Assembly: GCA_934351445.1 (NCBI GenBank)
Contig: CAKRIZ010000001.1
Location: 186,001 to 250,000, forward strand
Direction: 5' to 3'
From: an uncultured Eubacterium sp.
GTDB taxonomy: Bacteria; Bacillota; Clostridia; Lachnospirales; Lachnospiraceae
DNA length: 64,000 nt
The position numbers were made by a program, and so were the translations under genes. Of the stretch, positions 8,719-17,842 are shown in pieces (position 1 is the stretch's first letter; every line of letters begins with the position of its first letter). Under the pieces are notes generated by a model that did no database searches, had not been told where the DNA came from, and saw only the letters and a list, made by a program, of their open reading frames with translations.

Positions 8719-8736
8719 CCGTATCCTCCGTCTATT

Positions 8737-9543
8737 CTATCTGCTTTTTTCCATCTGTTTTCTGGCCGCATACTCAAGACTTCCATGTGTCAGCTCTGCC
8801 CAGCTATACTGTGCCATATATTCTCCACGGTAGGCATTGACCGCGTAAGGGATTCCGGCGATCCAGTCATAGTAATCACAGTCAATGCGGTCTGTATTGA
8901 TCCCACAGCCGCCCCATTTATTGACAAATACATCTTCGCATCCCGCCTCCTGCAGCACGTTCTGCAGATCTTTACGGATCTTCTGCATATATGACAGATG
9001 TGGCTCGTCACTCTCCCAGAGCACGCTCATGAGTTCCTTATTGCTGCACACAGCTCCCTCCCTGTCTATCAGGTATGCAAACAGCTCCTTTGTTTTGCTA
9101 TAATGAAACGACAATGGCTCACCGCCCACATATACTTCAAAATTACCAAATGTGCGTGCCTGCAGCTTTTTCCCATTTTCCAGCTGAATGTGGTGCCTGA
9201 GATTATCCAATTCCTCACGGATCTGTTCCGTCGATACCGGCTTTAACAGGTAACCACTCGCGTGCAGCGAAAACGCCTCCATGCCATACTCACTGTAACC
9301 GGTCGTAAATATAATATTTGTCTGGGGATACATGCGCTTGATTCTCTTTGCCAGTGTGATCCCGTCCATTTCCCGCATCTCAATATCCAGAAATGCAAGC
9401 TCACAAGGCTGCTCCCGCACTGCTGCCAATGCCTCCGAGGGTTTCCGGCAGGCAATGATCTGCGCCTCCGGAAGTACCTGTGCAAGCTGTTCTGTGAGTG
9501 ATGCAAGTGCCAATTTTTCATCATCTACTGCTAATATTGTCAT
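8737..9543 (-). CDS. Response regulator with SARP/BTAD-type DNA-binding domain
   Basis: Residues 1-120 are a receiver domain with acidic pair D7/D8, phosphoacceptor Asp53 (AFLDIEM), a switch Thr (IIFTTGYS) and the conserved Lys (YLLKPVS). Residues about 128-215 form a SARP-type winged helix (ARTFGNFEVYVGGEPLSF, KELFAYLIDREGAVCS, LMSVLWES), and the tail (YRGEYMAQYSWAELTHGSLE) looks like the start of a bacterial transcriptional activation domain. SARP regulators bind heptameric direct repeats 11 bp apart over the -35 region. Exactly such repeats lie upstream of this gene (9591-9608) and of the injection-system operon (52112-52129), so autoregulation and CIS activation are inferred. Confidence 0.87.
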   Translation of the reverse strand: MTILAVDDEKLALASLTEQLAQVLPEAQIIACRKPSEALAAVREQPCELAFLDIEMREMDGITLAKRIKRMYPQTNIIFTTGYSEYGMEAFSLHASGYLLKPVSTEQIREELDNLRHHIQLENGKKLQARTFGNFEVYVGGEPLSFHYSKTKELFAYLIDREGAVCSNKELMSVLWESDEPHLSYMQKIRKDLQNVLQEAGCEDVFVNKWGGCGINTDRIDCDYYDWIAGIPYAVNAYRGEYMAQYSWAELTHGSLEYAARKQMEKSR

Positions 9544-9573
9544 GCCAATACTCCTACTTTATCGATTACTGTT

Positions 9574-9608
9574 ATTATACATGCAAGACACAGACAAAAG
9601 TGAGACAA
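9574..9608 (-). promoter_or_regulatory. SARP-type direct-repeat promoter of the two-component operon
   Basis: On the minus strand heptamer TTGTCTC (9608-9602), 4 bp ACTT, heptamer TTGTCTG (9597-9591), 11 bp, then a perfect -10 TATAAT (9579-9574). There is no consensus -35 at 17 bp, implying activator dependence. The promoter before the CIS operon at 52095-52129 has the same repeats and spacing. Confidence 0.72.
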
Positions 9609-9620
9609 CGGATGGACACT

Positions 9621-12026
9621 TTATAATCCGATCTGAGAGGCATACGGTTCAAAATCTGCACGTGTAAATACTTTTCCGGTCTTGACGAACTCGTATTTGA
9701 TGGCCTGCAGATAATGCTTCATATGTACCTCCTTGCCATCGCCGTCCGCAGCTGCCAGAAACGCTGCATTTAAGATACAGTTCTTGATATTACCACCGGC
9801 AAACTCGAACTTTTCTGCCAGAAAACGGATATCGACATCCTCCGCAAGCGGCGTCGTCTTAGGGATCGTCGTGCGCCAGAGCATCTCCCTCGTATCCGGG
9901 TTCGGGAACTGGAACTCAACGATGTATTTCATACGCCGGAAGAATGCCGGGTCAATATTATGTTTGTAGTTCGTTGCCAGCACACAGACGCCATCATATG
10001 CCTCCATTTCCTGCAACAGCAACGCCGTTTTATTATTATTCGAAGACTGGTTGGAACCGCCGTCGTCGGATCGTTTTGCAAAGATCGTATCACACTCATC
10101 GAAGAACAGTACAACATTACATTTCTTTGCTTCACGGAAGATCATAGACAATGATTTTTCTGTCTCACCGACATATTTATCAACAACCTTTGAAATATCG
10201 ACACGGTACAGTTCCAGATTCAGCTCATGTGCAAGTACCTGTGCCATCATGGATTTACCGGTACCGGGGGCACCGAACAACAATACGGTCAGACCGCGTC
10301 CGTAAGGATATTTCTTCATGTAGTTCCAGTCATCATAGACCTTATTTTTAAAGTTCATCTGTTCGATCGCATGTGTGATCGTCTCCCTCTGATCCTCATT
10401 CATGACAATATCGTCAAAGCCGAATTTTGCCTCGACTCTGGTCGCCTTCTGGCTCAATTCCGTAGACATCTGATTGTTGCAGCCGGTAAACAGTGCAGAT
10501 CGCGGAATCAGGATCTCCTTATGCATCGTTGCCAGGCTTCTCGCATACTTCAACGCATCCTTGATCTTGCCCGGCGTAAACAGGAATTTGATTGTCATCT
10601 CCTGAAGATCACAGTCCTCCCCCAGTGCATAGTCCTTCGAATAATAGTTCCAGCATTCCAGCCGCTCCTCAAACGTCGGTGTGCCGAGCTCTAATGTCGT
10701 GATCTCTTCGCGTGTGATCTCTTTAAAATTCATCGTCTCTTTACTGAGTGCAAATACCAGAATTCCCTTTGCCGTCAGCTTGGAAAATGCCAGATCCATG
10801 TAGCCTTGGAATTTTTCTTTTTCTTCCTCCCTGTATGTCAGTTCTTCGAGTACACAGCAGGCATTCGTCAGAATACACTCGCGCGTCACTGCCCACAATG
10901 CCCGGTCTACGAACTGATAATCATAGGAGAACAGCTTTTTACAGTTGATCGCTACCGCACGCATATTGTTTCTGCTGCAGAAATGCTTGACGAAAAACTT
11001 TCTGCCGCTTCCCTCGTCCCCGAAATACGCAAAGATGCGGACACCTTCGTTGTACGATATCTCCATCGCTTCGAGCACGCCTTCGTTTGCCATGATCGGA
11101 TCGAGCTCCTTCTCGTCTGTCAGCATGTGCAGAAACTGGATATAACTCTCATCCACACGCAAAGGATTGCTTCCGAATAAAAAGTCGATGACACGTTTGT
11201 CCGGTGAGACAGTGGTCGAAAACGGCATATTCTTCTGGATCTGCAGATCGAGTACGGGCATGAGCTGTTCGAGACAGATGGACATCTCGCTGTATGCTCC
11301 CGTGATCGAAAAATCCTTGCCATAATACAGCTTGGCTGCGGATTCAATCGTCGGTGCCGGCATATTACCATTCTCATTGATCACCTGATAGATACCTGCA
11401 TAATTCGTCTGTGTCGAAGACAAAATACCACAGACAAAACAAAAAATCGTAAACGGCTCATAGGAGAGTTTCCGGCACACTTCATAAAACGGCAGTGCAA
11501 TCCCAGACTCGAGTGTCACCTCAGCACGTTTGTTCAGATGCAGAATCTTATCATACACACTTAACTCTCTTGCCTTCTGACGCATCGCATGCTCAATATG
11601 TTCCGCATCCATCTGCTGTCCACCATCAACCATCCCGGATAAGGCATCATCCAGGTCACTCCCGCCAAACAAGTCATCGCCATCGAGATCACCGAATAGA
11701 TCATCTATAAAATCCTCATCGGACTCATCCGCCTCGCCCGCTTCCATGCCTGTTCCGTTGATATAATCCTCTGCGACCTCAGACATTTTCAGATAAAATT
11801 TGGACACCTGCTCCTTACACAGGTCATGTGCGATCTCAATATCCGGATACAGCACATTTTTGTAGCCACCCTGCTCATTGGCAAATACCGATTTCATCTC
11901 CTCAATATAAGCATCCATGCTGTCATTGACTGCAGCGAACATACAGGCCATATAATCATTATAACTGGTATATGGCTGTTTTTCGATTGCTTCTATATCA
12001 AGCTTATGTTTCTTGTTTGCGCTCAT
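9621..12026 (-). CDS. AAA+ ATPase of contractile injection system (Afp15-like)
   Basis: An 801-residue protein from ATG 12026, chosen because GAGGGAG lies upstream; an earlier in-frame start at 12047 is less likely. The C-terminal third is an AAA+ module with Walker A (LFGAPGTGKSMMAQ, about residue 580), Walker B (VVLFFDECDTIFA), and sensor/arginine region (VLATNYKHNIDPAFFRRMKY). A long N-terminal part contains an acidic stretch (about 90-130) and a degenerate ATPase-like region (RIFAYFGDEGSGRKFFVKH). This two-part layout is typical of CIS-associated AAA+ ATPases (Afp15/PVC15), thought to act in assembly or loading. It sits 8 kb beyond the end of the structural operon, in its own transcription unit with a 76-residue partner. 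Confidence 0.85.
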   Translation of the reverse strand: MSANKKHKLDIEAIEKQPYTSYNDYMACMFAAVNDSMDAYIEEMKSVFANEQGGYKNVLYPDIEIAHDLCKEQVSKFYLKMSEVAEDYINGTGMEAGEADESDEDFIDDLFGDLDGDDLFGGSDLDDALSGMVDGGQQMDAEHIEHAMRQKARELSVYDKILHLNKRAEVTLESGIALPFYEVCRKLSYEPFTIFCFVCGILSSTQTNYAGIYQVINENGNMPAPTIESAAKLYYGKDFSITGAYSEMSICLEQLMPVLDLQIQKNMPFSTTVSPDKRVIDFLFGSNPLRVDESYIQFLHMLTDEKELDPIMANEGVLEAMEISYNEGVRIFAYFGDEGSGRKFFVKHFCSRNNMRAVAINCKKLFSYDYQFVDRALWAVTRECILTNACCVLEELTYREEEKEKFQGYMDLAFSKLTAKGILVFALSKETMNFKEITREEITTLELGTPTFEERLECWNYYSKDYALGEDCDLQEMTIKFLFTPGKIKDALKYARSLATMHKEILIPRSALFTGCNNQMSTELSQKATRVEAKFGFDDIVMNEDQRETITHAIEQMNFKNKVYDDWNYMKKYPYGRGLTVLLFGAPGTGKSMMAQVLAHELNLELYRVDISKVVDKYVGETEKSLSMIFREAKKCNVVLFFDECDTIFAKRSDDGGSNQSSNNNKTALLLQEMEAYDGVCVLATNYKHNIDPAFFRRMKYIVEFQFPNPDTREMLWRTTIPKTTPLAEDVDIRFLAEKFEFAGGNIKNCILNAAFLAAADGDGKEVHMKHYLQAIKYEFVKTGKVFTRADFEPYASQIGL

Positions 12027-12085
12027 AGTTATCACTCCCTCGTTCATATATTTATTTGGCTGCCAACATCATCAACTGCTGTCAT

Positions 12086-12316
12086 CTAGCCTTTATTGCC
12101 TGTACGGAATATTGCCTGTCTGTCAAATACACTCGGTGCTACATGAAAGGAATCATCCCCAATTCGGTCATAGGTGTGGCTGGTCTCATTAATGAATGCA
12201 GCTTTTGGTCGTTGCATGTAGGTCATCGTCTCTTCGTCTTCATCCAATGCAGCGCGTGCGCGCCTCTTTGCAAGCAACTCTCGGTTTGCCTTATCCAATC
12301 TGTCTGATAATCCCAT
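12086..12316 (-). CDS. Small charged protein of unknown function upstream of the CIS ATPase
   Basis: A 76-residue, highly charged, soluble protein with no signal or membrane segment. The N-terminus (MGLSDRLDKANRELLAKRRA) should be an amphipathic helix; the rest is probably flexible. AGGAGGG lies directly upstream of ATG 12316, strongly supporting translation. It precedes the AAA+ ATPase by 59 bp in the same direction, suggesting an adaptor or chaperone for it. I do not recognise the family. The 102-bp gap to the divergent gene at 12419 is AT-rich and must hold both promoters. Confidence 0.7.
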   Translation of the reverse strand: MGLSDRLDKANRELLAKRRARAALDEDEETMTYMQRPKAAFINETSHTYDRIGDDSFHVAPSVFDRQAIFRTGNKG

Positions 12317-12418
12317 GGTCGTTCCCTCCTGTATGATTTTTATAAAATGAACTCTATTCTTTTTCTATCCCGTATGTTATGATTATCCCATCAAAATCCA
12401 AGAAAGAAGGTTCTATCT

Positions 12419-13327
12419 ATGTCAAATGGACAAAAAACTCTCCTCGGCTGTTCGATCCTGTCTTATTTACTTGTATTGTACAGCTTCTTTCGTTTTGATC
12501 TATGGCTGATTCTCATTTTTTTCATTATGCACAGCCTCGTTCTCTTATCGCTTGCGTTCCTGTTCTGGAAGAGCAATTTAGAGGACAATGATCTGATCGA
12601 ACTACAGGCAAAATACAAAAAAAGCGCTATCGAAAATGAAAAACGCGCAGACGAACTCAACGATAAATTAGAAGTTCAGACCAAACTCACCACCTCGAAG
12701 GACAAGGAACTGTCCGATGCCAATGCACGGATCGGCGAACTTGAGCTTGAGATCTCCCGTCTGCAGGATACACAGATGGAACGCGCGCTTGAAGTGCAGA
12801 CAATGATCGCAGATCGCGACGAACAGGAAAGTCACGAATACGAAGCTCTGCTCCCTCCGATCGACCCTGATGAAAGTCCCAATGAAACGATCAATATTCT
12901 GCAGATCGCACAGGATACGATCAATGAATTGTCCACTTTCGCCAGCGAAGCTGAGATCAAGATTCTGTTGTCTGCACCGGAACAGGATCTGCTCGTCAAA
13001 GCCAACAAAGGCAGGCTGCGTATCCTCTTCCGCAACATTATTGATAACTCGATCAAATATATGCAGCGTTCCGGCACACTGATCATCACGATCTCCAATA
13101 TCGGTGACGATATCTTTATCGTATTAAAAGATAACGGCAACGGTCTCTCAGAACGTGAGACCCGCCATATCTTCGAACTCAATTACCAGGGTTCCAACCG
13201 TATCAGCGGTAACGGCCTCGGTCTGACACAGGCCAAGGCAATCGTTGATTATTACGGTGGCAGCATCTATGCAAAGAGTATGGTCGGCAGAGGCATGGGT
13301 ATCTATATCCAGCTTCCAACCACATAA
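12419..13327 (+). CDS. Membrane protein with coiled coil and HATPase domain, no phosphoacceptor His
   Basis: Two membrane helices (about residues 8-25 and 29-52) form a hairpin. A charged coiled coil follows (about 60-135), then a histidine-kinase-type ATPase domain with N-box FRNIIDNSIKYM, G1 LKDNGNGLSE, F-box IFELNYQGSNR and G2 GNGLGLTQAKAIVDYYGG. I see no HisKA or other H-box: the linker region contains no plausible phosphoacceptor motif. It may be an atypical kinase phosphorylating another protein, or an ATP-binding signalling scaffold. AGAAGG precedes ATG 12419. It is co-transcribed with the SH3 protein gene 16 bp downstream and divergent from the CIS ATPase unit. Confidence 0.75.
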   Translation: MSNGQKTLLGCSILSYLLVLYSFFRFDLWLILIFFIMHSLVLLSLAFLFWKSNLEDNDLIELQAKYKKSAIENEKRADELNDKLEVQTKLTTSKDKELSDANARIGELELEISRLQDTQMERALEVQTMIADRDEQESHEYEALLPPIDPDESPNETINILQIAQDTINELSTFASEAEIKILLSAPEQDLLVKANKGRLRILFRNIIDNSIKYMQRSGTLIITISNIGDDIFIVLKDNGNGLSERETRHIFELNYQGSNRISGNGLGLTQAKAIVDYYGGSIYAKSMVGRGMGIYIQLPTT

Positions 13328-13343
13328 GGAGGCGACACAGAAC

Positions 13344-14045
13344 ATGAAAAAAAATCATATGCCGTTTACCATCTCATTCGCAGTCTATCTCGCTGCCGGC
13401 ATCATCGCTGTCATCCTGTTTGCTGCCAAAGGCTCGTACCTGAGCCGTGAACTGGCTGCATCTGCGGCGGTACCGGACGAAACCGTCACAGCGGAACAGC
13501 CAGAAGTATCAGAACTGCCCGACGTTCCGGAGGAACCGCAGGAGACGCCTGAAACCGAGATTCCCGAAGAACCACAAGCGCCAGAGCTACCCAAAGAACC
13601 CGAAACACCACCTGCCGCACCTGCACAGGAAGATGTCATCACGGATTCCATTACCGATCCCAGTTCTGAATCAGAACCGTCCGCCGATGAAATGACAACC
13701 GAGGACGATGAGGACGAACCGTCCGCTGATGAAGCAGCAACAGGCAAAGCCGACGACAAACCGGCAGCCGATGAAGCAGCAACAGACAAAGCCGGGGATG
13801 ACGGTAAGACCTACTATGCATTCACAGTCAACGATGGTGTCACCGGTGTGCGCATCCGCGAAACCGCAGACCGCAACTCCAAAACCGTCAGCCATATTGA
13901 TGGCGGACGCTCCGGTTATGTACTCGAACAGGGTGATACCCGTTCGAAGATTCTCACGAAAAAGGGAACGGTTGGATATATTTATAACGACTATATCACG
14001 ATATCCGAGATCCCCCGAGATGACTTTCCAGAGGAATACCGCTAA
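13344..14045 (+). CDS. Membrane-anchored Pro/Glu-rich stalk protein with SH3-type C-terminal domain
   Basis: The 233-residue product from ATG 13344 follows an AAGGAGG site; earlier in-frame codons lie inside the preceding gene. An N-terminal membrane anchor (about 9-27) is followed by a long low-complexity region (about 45-150) rich in Pro, Glu, Ala and Asp, with repeats such as PSADEAATGKADDK / PAADEAATDKAGDD. The C-terminus (about 155-230; VNDGVTGVRIRETADRNSKTV, GTVGYIYNDYI) is a bacterial SH3b-like domain that usually binds peptidoglycan. The layout suggests a wall-spanning stalk presenting an SH3 domain. It is paired with the membrane HATPase protein, so it may be its extracellular sensor or scaffold; that is inference. 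Confidence 0.82.
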   Translation: MKKNHMPFTISFAVYLAAGIIAVILFAAKGSYLSRELAASAAVPDETVTAEQPEVSELPDVPEEPQETPETEIPEEPQAPELPKEPETPPAAPAQEDVITDSITDPSSESEPSADEMTTEDDEDEPSADEAATGKADDKPAADEAATDKAGDDGKTYYAFTVNDGVTGVRIRETADRNSKTVSHIDGGRSGYVLEQGDTRSKILTKKGTVGYIYNDYITISEIPRDDFPEEYR

Positions 14046-14064
14046 GGCGGTATTCCTTATTTTT
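14032..14064 (+). terminator. Rho-independent terminator overlapping the stop codon
   Basis: AGGAATACCGC (14032-14042) pairs perfectly with GCGGTATTCCT (14047-14057), 4-nt loop, followed by TATTTTT. The stop codon TAA (14043-14045) lies in the loop, so the last codons form the 5' arm. It separates the plus-strand pair from the convergent minus-strand operon ending at 14088. Confidence 0.9.
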
Positions 14065-14087
14065 AATCTTGTCCGCAGGATTCTTTT

Positions 14088-14513
14088 TTAATAATCTGCT
14101 GCCGTATCTTCGATCTGTTTTTCTATCGTCAATATATTGCAGCCATCTTCATAACGATATTCTACATGATCCATGCTCTGTTTGACCATATAGATGCCCA
14201 GTCCGCCGATCTGACGTTCTTCTGCTGAGAGTGTAATATCTGGATCTGCCTTTGCAAGCGGATTATACGGAACGCCGCGATCTTGAAATGTCACACGGCA
14301 GCACTTCGGATTCTGTTCAATATCCAGGTTAATGACTGCTTCCCCACTCTTGCCGCCATATGCATAGTGTGCAATATTTACAAATATTTCCTCTACAGCA
14401 ACTAACATGATCGACTTGATCACTTCCGGACAGTTATTTTCATCCAGCTGCTGTTCGATCGCATCCAGCACAGTATAGAGCGTGTCATCACTTGCTTGTA
14501 ATCGTAATTCCAT
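14088..14513 (-). CDS. RsbW/SpoIIAB-like anti-sigma serine kinase
   Basis: A 141-residue GHKL ATPase of the HATPase_c_2 type. It shows N-box AVEEIFVNIAHYAYG, the G1-like DRGVPYNPL and G2 QIGGLGIYMVKQSMDHVEY. Family members phosphorylate STAS antagonists and sequester a sigma factor or other target. All ATP-site residues appear present, unlike the RsbW-like tail of the MATE protein. It is the last gene of the operon, 24 bp after the SpoIIE-type phosphatase, giving a kinase/phosphatase pair for the STAS proteins at 19641-19940 and probably 7074-7370. The partner that it finally controls is not in the window. Confidence 0.85.
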   Translation of the reverse strand: MELRLQASDDTLYTVLDAIEQQLDENNCPEVIKSIMLVAVEEIFVNIAHYAYGGKSGEAVINLDIEQNPKCCRVTFQDRGVPYNPLAKADPDITLSAEERQIGGLGIYMVKQSMDHVEYRYEDGCNILTIEKQIEDTAADY

Positions 14514-14537
14514 AATTGCTCCGTCCCTCCTTCGCTA

Positions 14538-16676
14538 TTATTTATACTCAAACACTAACATCGTAATATCATCAAACTGCTCTGCCTCTCCGACAAATGC
14601 ATCAATATCACTGCGCACAGCAGCCAGCATCTTTGGCAGCTCCAGCCTGCCATTCCGGTCAAGGCTATCCATCAGACGATCCTCACCAAACAACTGGTGA
14701 TCCATATTCTGTGCCTCTGTGACTCCGTCCGTATACAGAAAGATCCGTGAACCATGCTTTAACTGTATCGTATCGCTCACATATGGAATGCCCTCCATAC
14801 CGGCGAGCACAAATCCGGGTTTGGCATGTATCCATTCATACTCCTCGTTGTTCATCAACAGCTGCGGGTTATGTCCGGCATTCACATACTCAAAGCTGCC
14901 GGTACTCACAGTCAGCATACCCAGCCATGCAGTGACAAACATGCCTTCTTCATTGCCCTCACAGAGCTGGTTGTTGACTTTATAGAATACATCTGAGAGT
15001 GATTCCCGGTTCATCGCATGATTTTTAATCAGTGTCTTAGCGATCACCATAAAGAGTGCCGCAGGCACACCCTTGCTTGACACATCTGCGATCACGATCG
15101 CCAGATGATCATCATCAACCATAAAGAAATCGTAGAAATCTCCGCCGACTTCCTTTGCAGGATCCATCTGCGCATACACATCAAACTCACTGCGTCCCGG
15201 AAATGCCGGGAAAATCTTCGGCAGCATATCCGCCTGAATCTTAGTCGCAACGTTTAACTCCGCTCCGATGCGCTCCTTTTCCGCGGTGATCTCCGTGATA
15301 TTGACAATGTATTCCTTCATCTTTTTGGTCATATCCAGGAACGCCCCAGCCAGCACAGTTGTCTCATCGCTTCGGTTTGCGTTGCTCACATCCCAGGTAA
15401 AATCCAGATTGTCACCATCCAATTTACCCACGCTCTCCGTCAGCAGCTGAATCGGCTTGACAATATGGCTTGACAGCAGGAATGCAAGCAGCGCTACCAG
15501 CAGACAGAAGAATACCAAAATGACCTCCATCATAACGAGTGATACATGGATCGTCTGTTCCATGCTGGCAACAGTTTCCTGCGCATGGATATCCATCTGG
15601 GCAAGCAGGTTATTGGTCGGCGCGAGCACTTCCTCCTCACCGAGTACCGTGAGGAATCCCCAGCCGACCGTTGACATCGGTGCATACGCAATATAATAGC
15701 TGCCCCCATCCATCTCCAGCGTAGTGATGCCGCTGCTGCCCGCGAGTACACTGCGTACGATGCCACCGAGTGCTATGTTATCTGTAAAACGCAGATCCGT
15801 CTCCGTATCTGTGCTGACCATCAGTTCTCCTTCATCCTTTGGTGAAAAGATCACCTGTCCGTCCTGATTGATGATACACGCATAGCCTTTTGACCCAAGC
15901 CTGATATCTGACACGAGCTGTTCGATATTGGACAGATACATACCTGCTCCGGCGACTCCGATGAACTTGTCATCCACATAGATTGGCACGCCACACATGA
16001 TGCCTGTACCTTCGGTATGTGCATCCCTGCTCACCGGTGTAAAGTATGTAGTTCCGGTCTGTTTGGCTCCACGGTACCACGGACGGGTATCCGCTTCGTA
16101 TGGCAGGATCTCTCCGTCCTTGTCGAACTTTGCAGCAGAAATGTAATCTGCCTGAATGAGCACGCCCGGTTCAATCGCTACATAGTCAGATGCCATATTT
16201 TCAAAGCGGCTGTTGACCTCATATAATGTATCCTGCAGATTGCCGAGCAGTCCGACCTTCTTCGCCACTGCCGGTGACTGGAGATCCGTCACAGATGCCG
16301 AATGCAAAAACTGTACACTCAGCTCCCCATCATTGGCAGCATCCGGCAGCGGAATCTCCCTGGCGGCATACTGATCCGGATTGGAGAATATCTGTTCTGT
16401 CAGATCAGCCAGCAGACCCACCTGATTTTCCAGTTCTTCAAACCTGGCATCTGCCAGTCTTGCATTGCTGCGCGTCATATCCGACATCCGCTGTCTGATC
16501 TGTGCAGTCATGGATGACGCTGACATCTCACCTGCAATATCTGTAAACTCATCATTTGCCTGTACGGCATGATCGGTCAGACGGTTCATCTGTACCGTCA
16601 TAATCGCCCCTATTGTCAGTGTGACCAATAATACATTTCCAACACACATTGCGATAATTTTTTTTCGAAGACTCAT
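14538..16676 (-). CDS. Transmembrane SpoIIE/RsbU-type PP2C phosphatase with dCache and HAMP
   Basis: The 712-residue protein has TM1 (about 7-28), a large extracellular dCache-like sensor (about 40-370; YEADTRPWYRGAKQTGTTYF, GTGIMCGVPIYVDDKFIGVAG), TM2 (about 378-400), HAMP (SSHIVKPIQLLTESVGKLDGD), a coiled linker and a PP2C domain (about 485-712). Metal-binding motifs VGGDFYDFFMV and VIADVSSKGVPAALFM are intact, so it should dephosphorylate a phospho-STAS protein when its sensor is triggered. Its start overlaps the GNAT stop by 4 bp (ATGA). It forms the sensory input of the partner-switching operon. Confidence 0.92.
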   Translation of the reverse strand: MSLRKKIIAMCVGNVLLVTLTIGAIMTVQMNRLTDHAVQANDEFTDIAGEMSASSMTAQIRQRMSDMTRSNARLADARFEELENQVGLLADLTEQIFSNPDQYAAREIPLPDAANDGELSVQFLHSASVTDLQSPAVAKKVGLLGNLQDTLYEVNSRFENMASDYVAIEPGVLIQADYISAAKFDKDGEILPYEADTRPWYRGAKQTGTTYFTPVSRDAHTEGTGIMCGVPIYVDDKFIGVAGAGMYLSNIEQLVSDIRLGSKGYACIINQDGQVIFSPKDEGELMVSTDTETDLRFTDNIALGGIVRSVLAGSSGITTLEMDGGSYYIAYAPMSTVGWGFLTVLGEEEVLAPTNNLLAQMDIHAQETVASMEQTIHVSLVMMEVILVFFCLLVALLAFLLSSHIVKPIQLLTESVGKLDGDNLDFTWDVSNANRSDETTVLAGAFLDMTKKMKEYIVNITEITAEKERIGAELNVATKIQADMLPKIFPAFPGRSEFDVYAQMDPAKEVGGDFYDFFMVDDDHLAIVIADVSSKGVPAALFMVIAKTLIKNHAMNRESLSDVFYKVNNQLCEGNEEGMFVTAWLGMLTVSTGSFEYVNAGHNPQLLMNNEEYEWIHAKPGFVLAGMEGIPYVSDTIQLKHGSRIFLYTDGVTEAQNMDHQLFGEDRLMDSLDRNGRLELPKMLAAVRSDIDAFVGEAEQFDDITMLVFEYK

Positions 16677-17737
16677 ACGTGCTCCCTTCCCTCATAAAAC
16701 TGTTGGATCCGCTGCCGGATAGCTTCAAACTCCCCTGTAAGAATATAATCCTCCATATGTAATTCCAGTTCACCACACCACTGCATCAAAAGCTGTTCTG
16801 TCTGTGCGCAGGCTGCTTTCAGCCCGGTAAAGAAAAATCCGATTTTTCGAAGCTGTTCATATTCTGCAATCGCATAACCGCGGTCTGCCTGCAATGTCAT
16901 CTGATAGGTCCAGCAAGGTTCTGCCTCATGGCATGCCATGATCTGCGTGACCTGACTGACCAGATCCGCTCCACTGCGGATCACCCGGATCAACACTGTC
17001 CGCTGCAGTTCGTCCGTGACTGTTTCAAGCTGTGCCGAGCCCTGCGGCAGCTCCTCGCGTGCCATGCACAGTGTATAGGCCATACCAAGCCGCTCATAAC
17101 AATCTGCCACATAATCTGCGATCTCCTGCGGCACATATACAACTCCTGCATCCGTCTTTGCCACCGGCAGTATCATAATTCCCTCGGAATGTTTCGGACA
17201 ATGCCCCTTGGGATAACTGTTGCGCATCTTTTCTGCCAGAAAACTGCCCAGCCGGAATCCGGTCGGTATCATGCCCTGTTCCCCACACACGCTCTGTGTG
17301 ATCGAATGAAATGTCACTGCATGGACAAACAATGCCTTCGGCTGCATCTGCTTTGCCAGTTCAAACGTATAGACCACCAGCTCCTTTGCAAGCCCGAATC
17401 CGCGATACCTGATCCGGAAGATCTGCGAAGCAGGTTCGATATAATCATCCCCGTGTTCTGTAAACAGTGCAAAGATCTCCATTCCCGCAATCTCTGTGTC
17501 TGTCTCTGCCACAAAAAACACATAGTGGCCACCCTGCGCCTTTTCCCGCAGTTTTTCCACATCATAGAAGTCTCTCTTGAAATAACTGTCACCGTACTCA
17601 TCCCTGATGCACGCGATCATCCCGCGCTCATCACCCGGTGCAAACGGACGCAGGATAAACCTGCGCTTCTCTCCTGTTTTTGCGTTATGCAATTCCTTGT
17701 ATACTTCCGGAAAACTCATGTCATTTTTAGACTTCAT
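16673..17737 (-). CDS. GNAT acetyltransferase-like protein in partner-switching operon
   Basis: 354 residues. The N-terminal half is a GNAT fold (RRFILRPFAPGDERGMIACI, YVFFVAETDTEIAGMEIF) with an acetyl-CoA-type loop in IRYRGFGLAKELVVYTFELA. The C-terminal half (about 200-354) is a second alpha/beta region without clear catalytic motif. AAGGAG lies upstream of ATG 17737. The gene sits between the MATE-RsbW fusion and the SpoIIE phosphatase and overlaps the latter by 4 bp. Similar GNAT plus PP2C plus MATE gene groups seem to form a signalling unit; the acyl substrate is unknown. The preceding 105 bp to the MATE stop contain no gene. Confidence 0.75.
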   Translation of the reverse strand: MKSKNDMSFPEVYKELHNAKTGEKRRFILRPFAPGDERGMIACIRDEYGDSYFKRDFYDVEKLREKAQGGHYVFFVAETDTEIAGMEIFALFTEHGDDYIEPASQIFRIRYRGFGLAKELVVYTFELAKQMQPKALFVHAVTFHSITQSVCGEQGMIPTGFRLGSFLAEKMRNSYPKGHCPKHSEGIMILPVAKTDAGVVYVPQEIADYVADCYERLGMAYTLCMAREELPQGSAQLETVTDELQRTVLIRVIRSGADLVSQVTQIMACHEAEPCWTYQMTLQADRGYAIAEYEQLRKIGFFFTGLKAACAQTEQLLMQWCGELELHMEDYILTGEFEAIRQRIQQFYEGREHV

Positions 17738-17842
17738 AATCAGTAAACTCCTTCATTACCTTGTCTTTTCTCTATGGTTGCGCTTTGATTGCCCTTTTAC
17801 TGCCCGATTGTTCCTGCATCAGCACACGCTCCATTCCACAGC

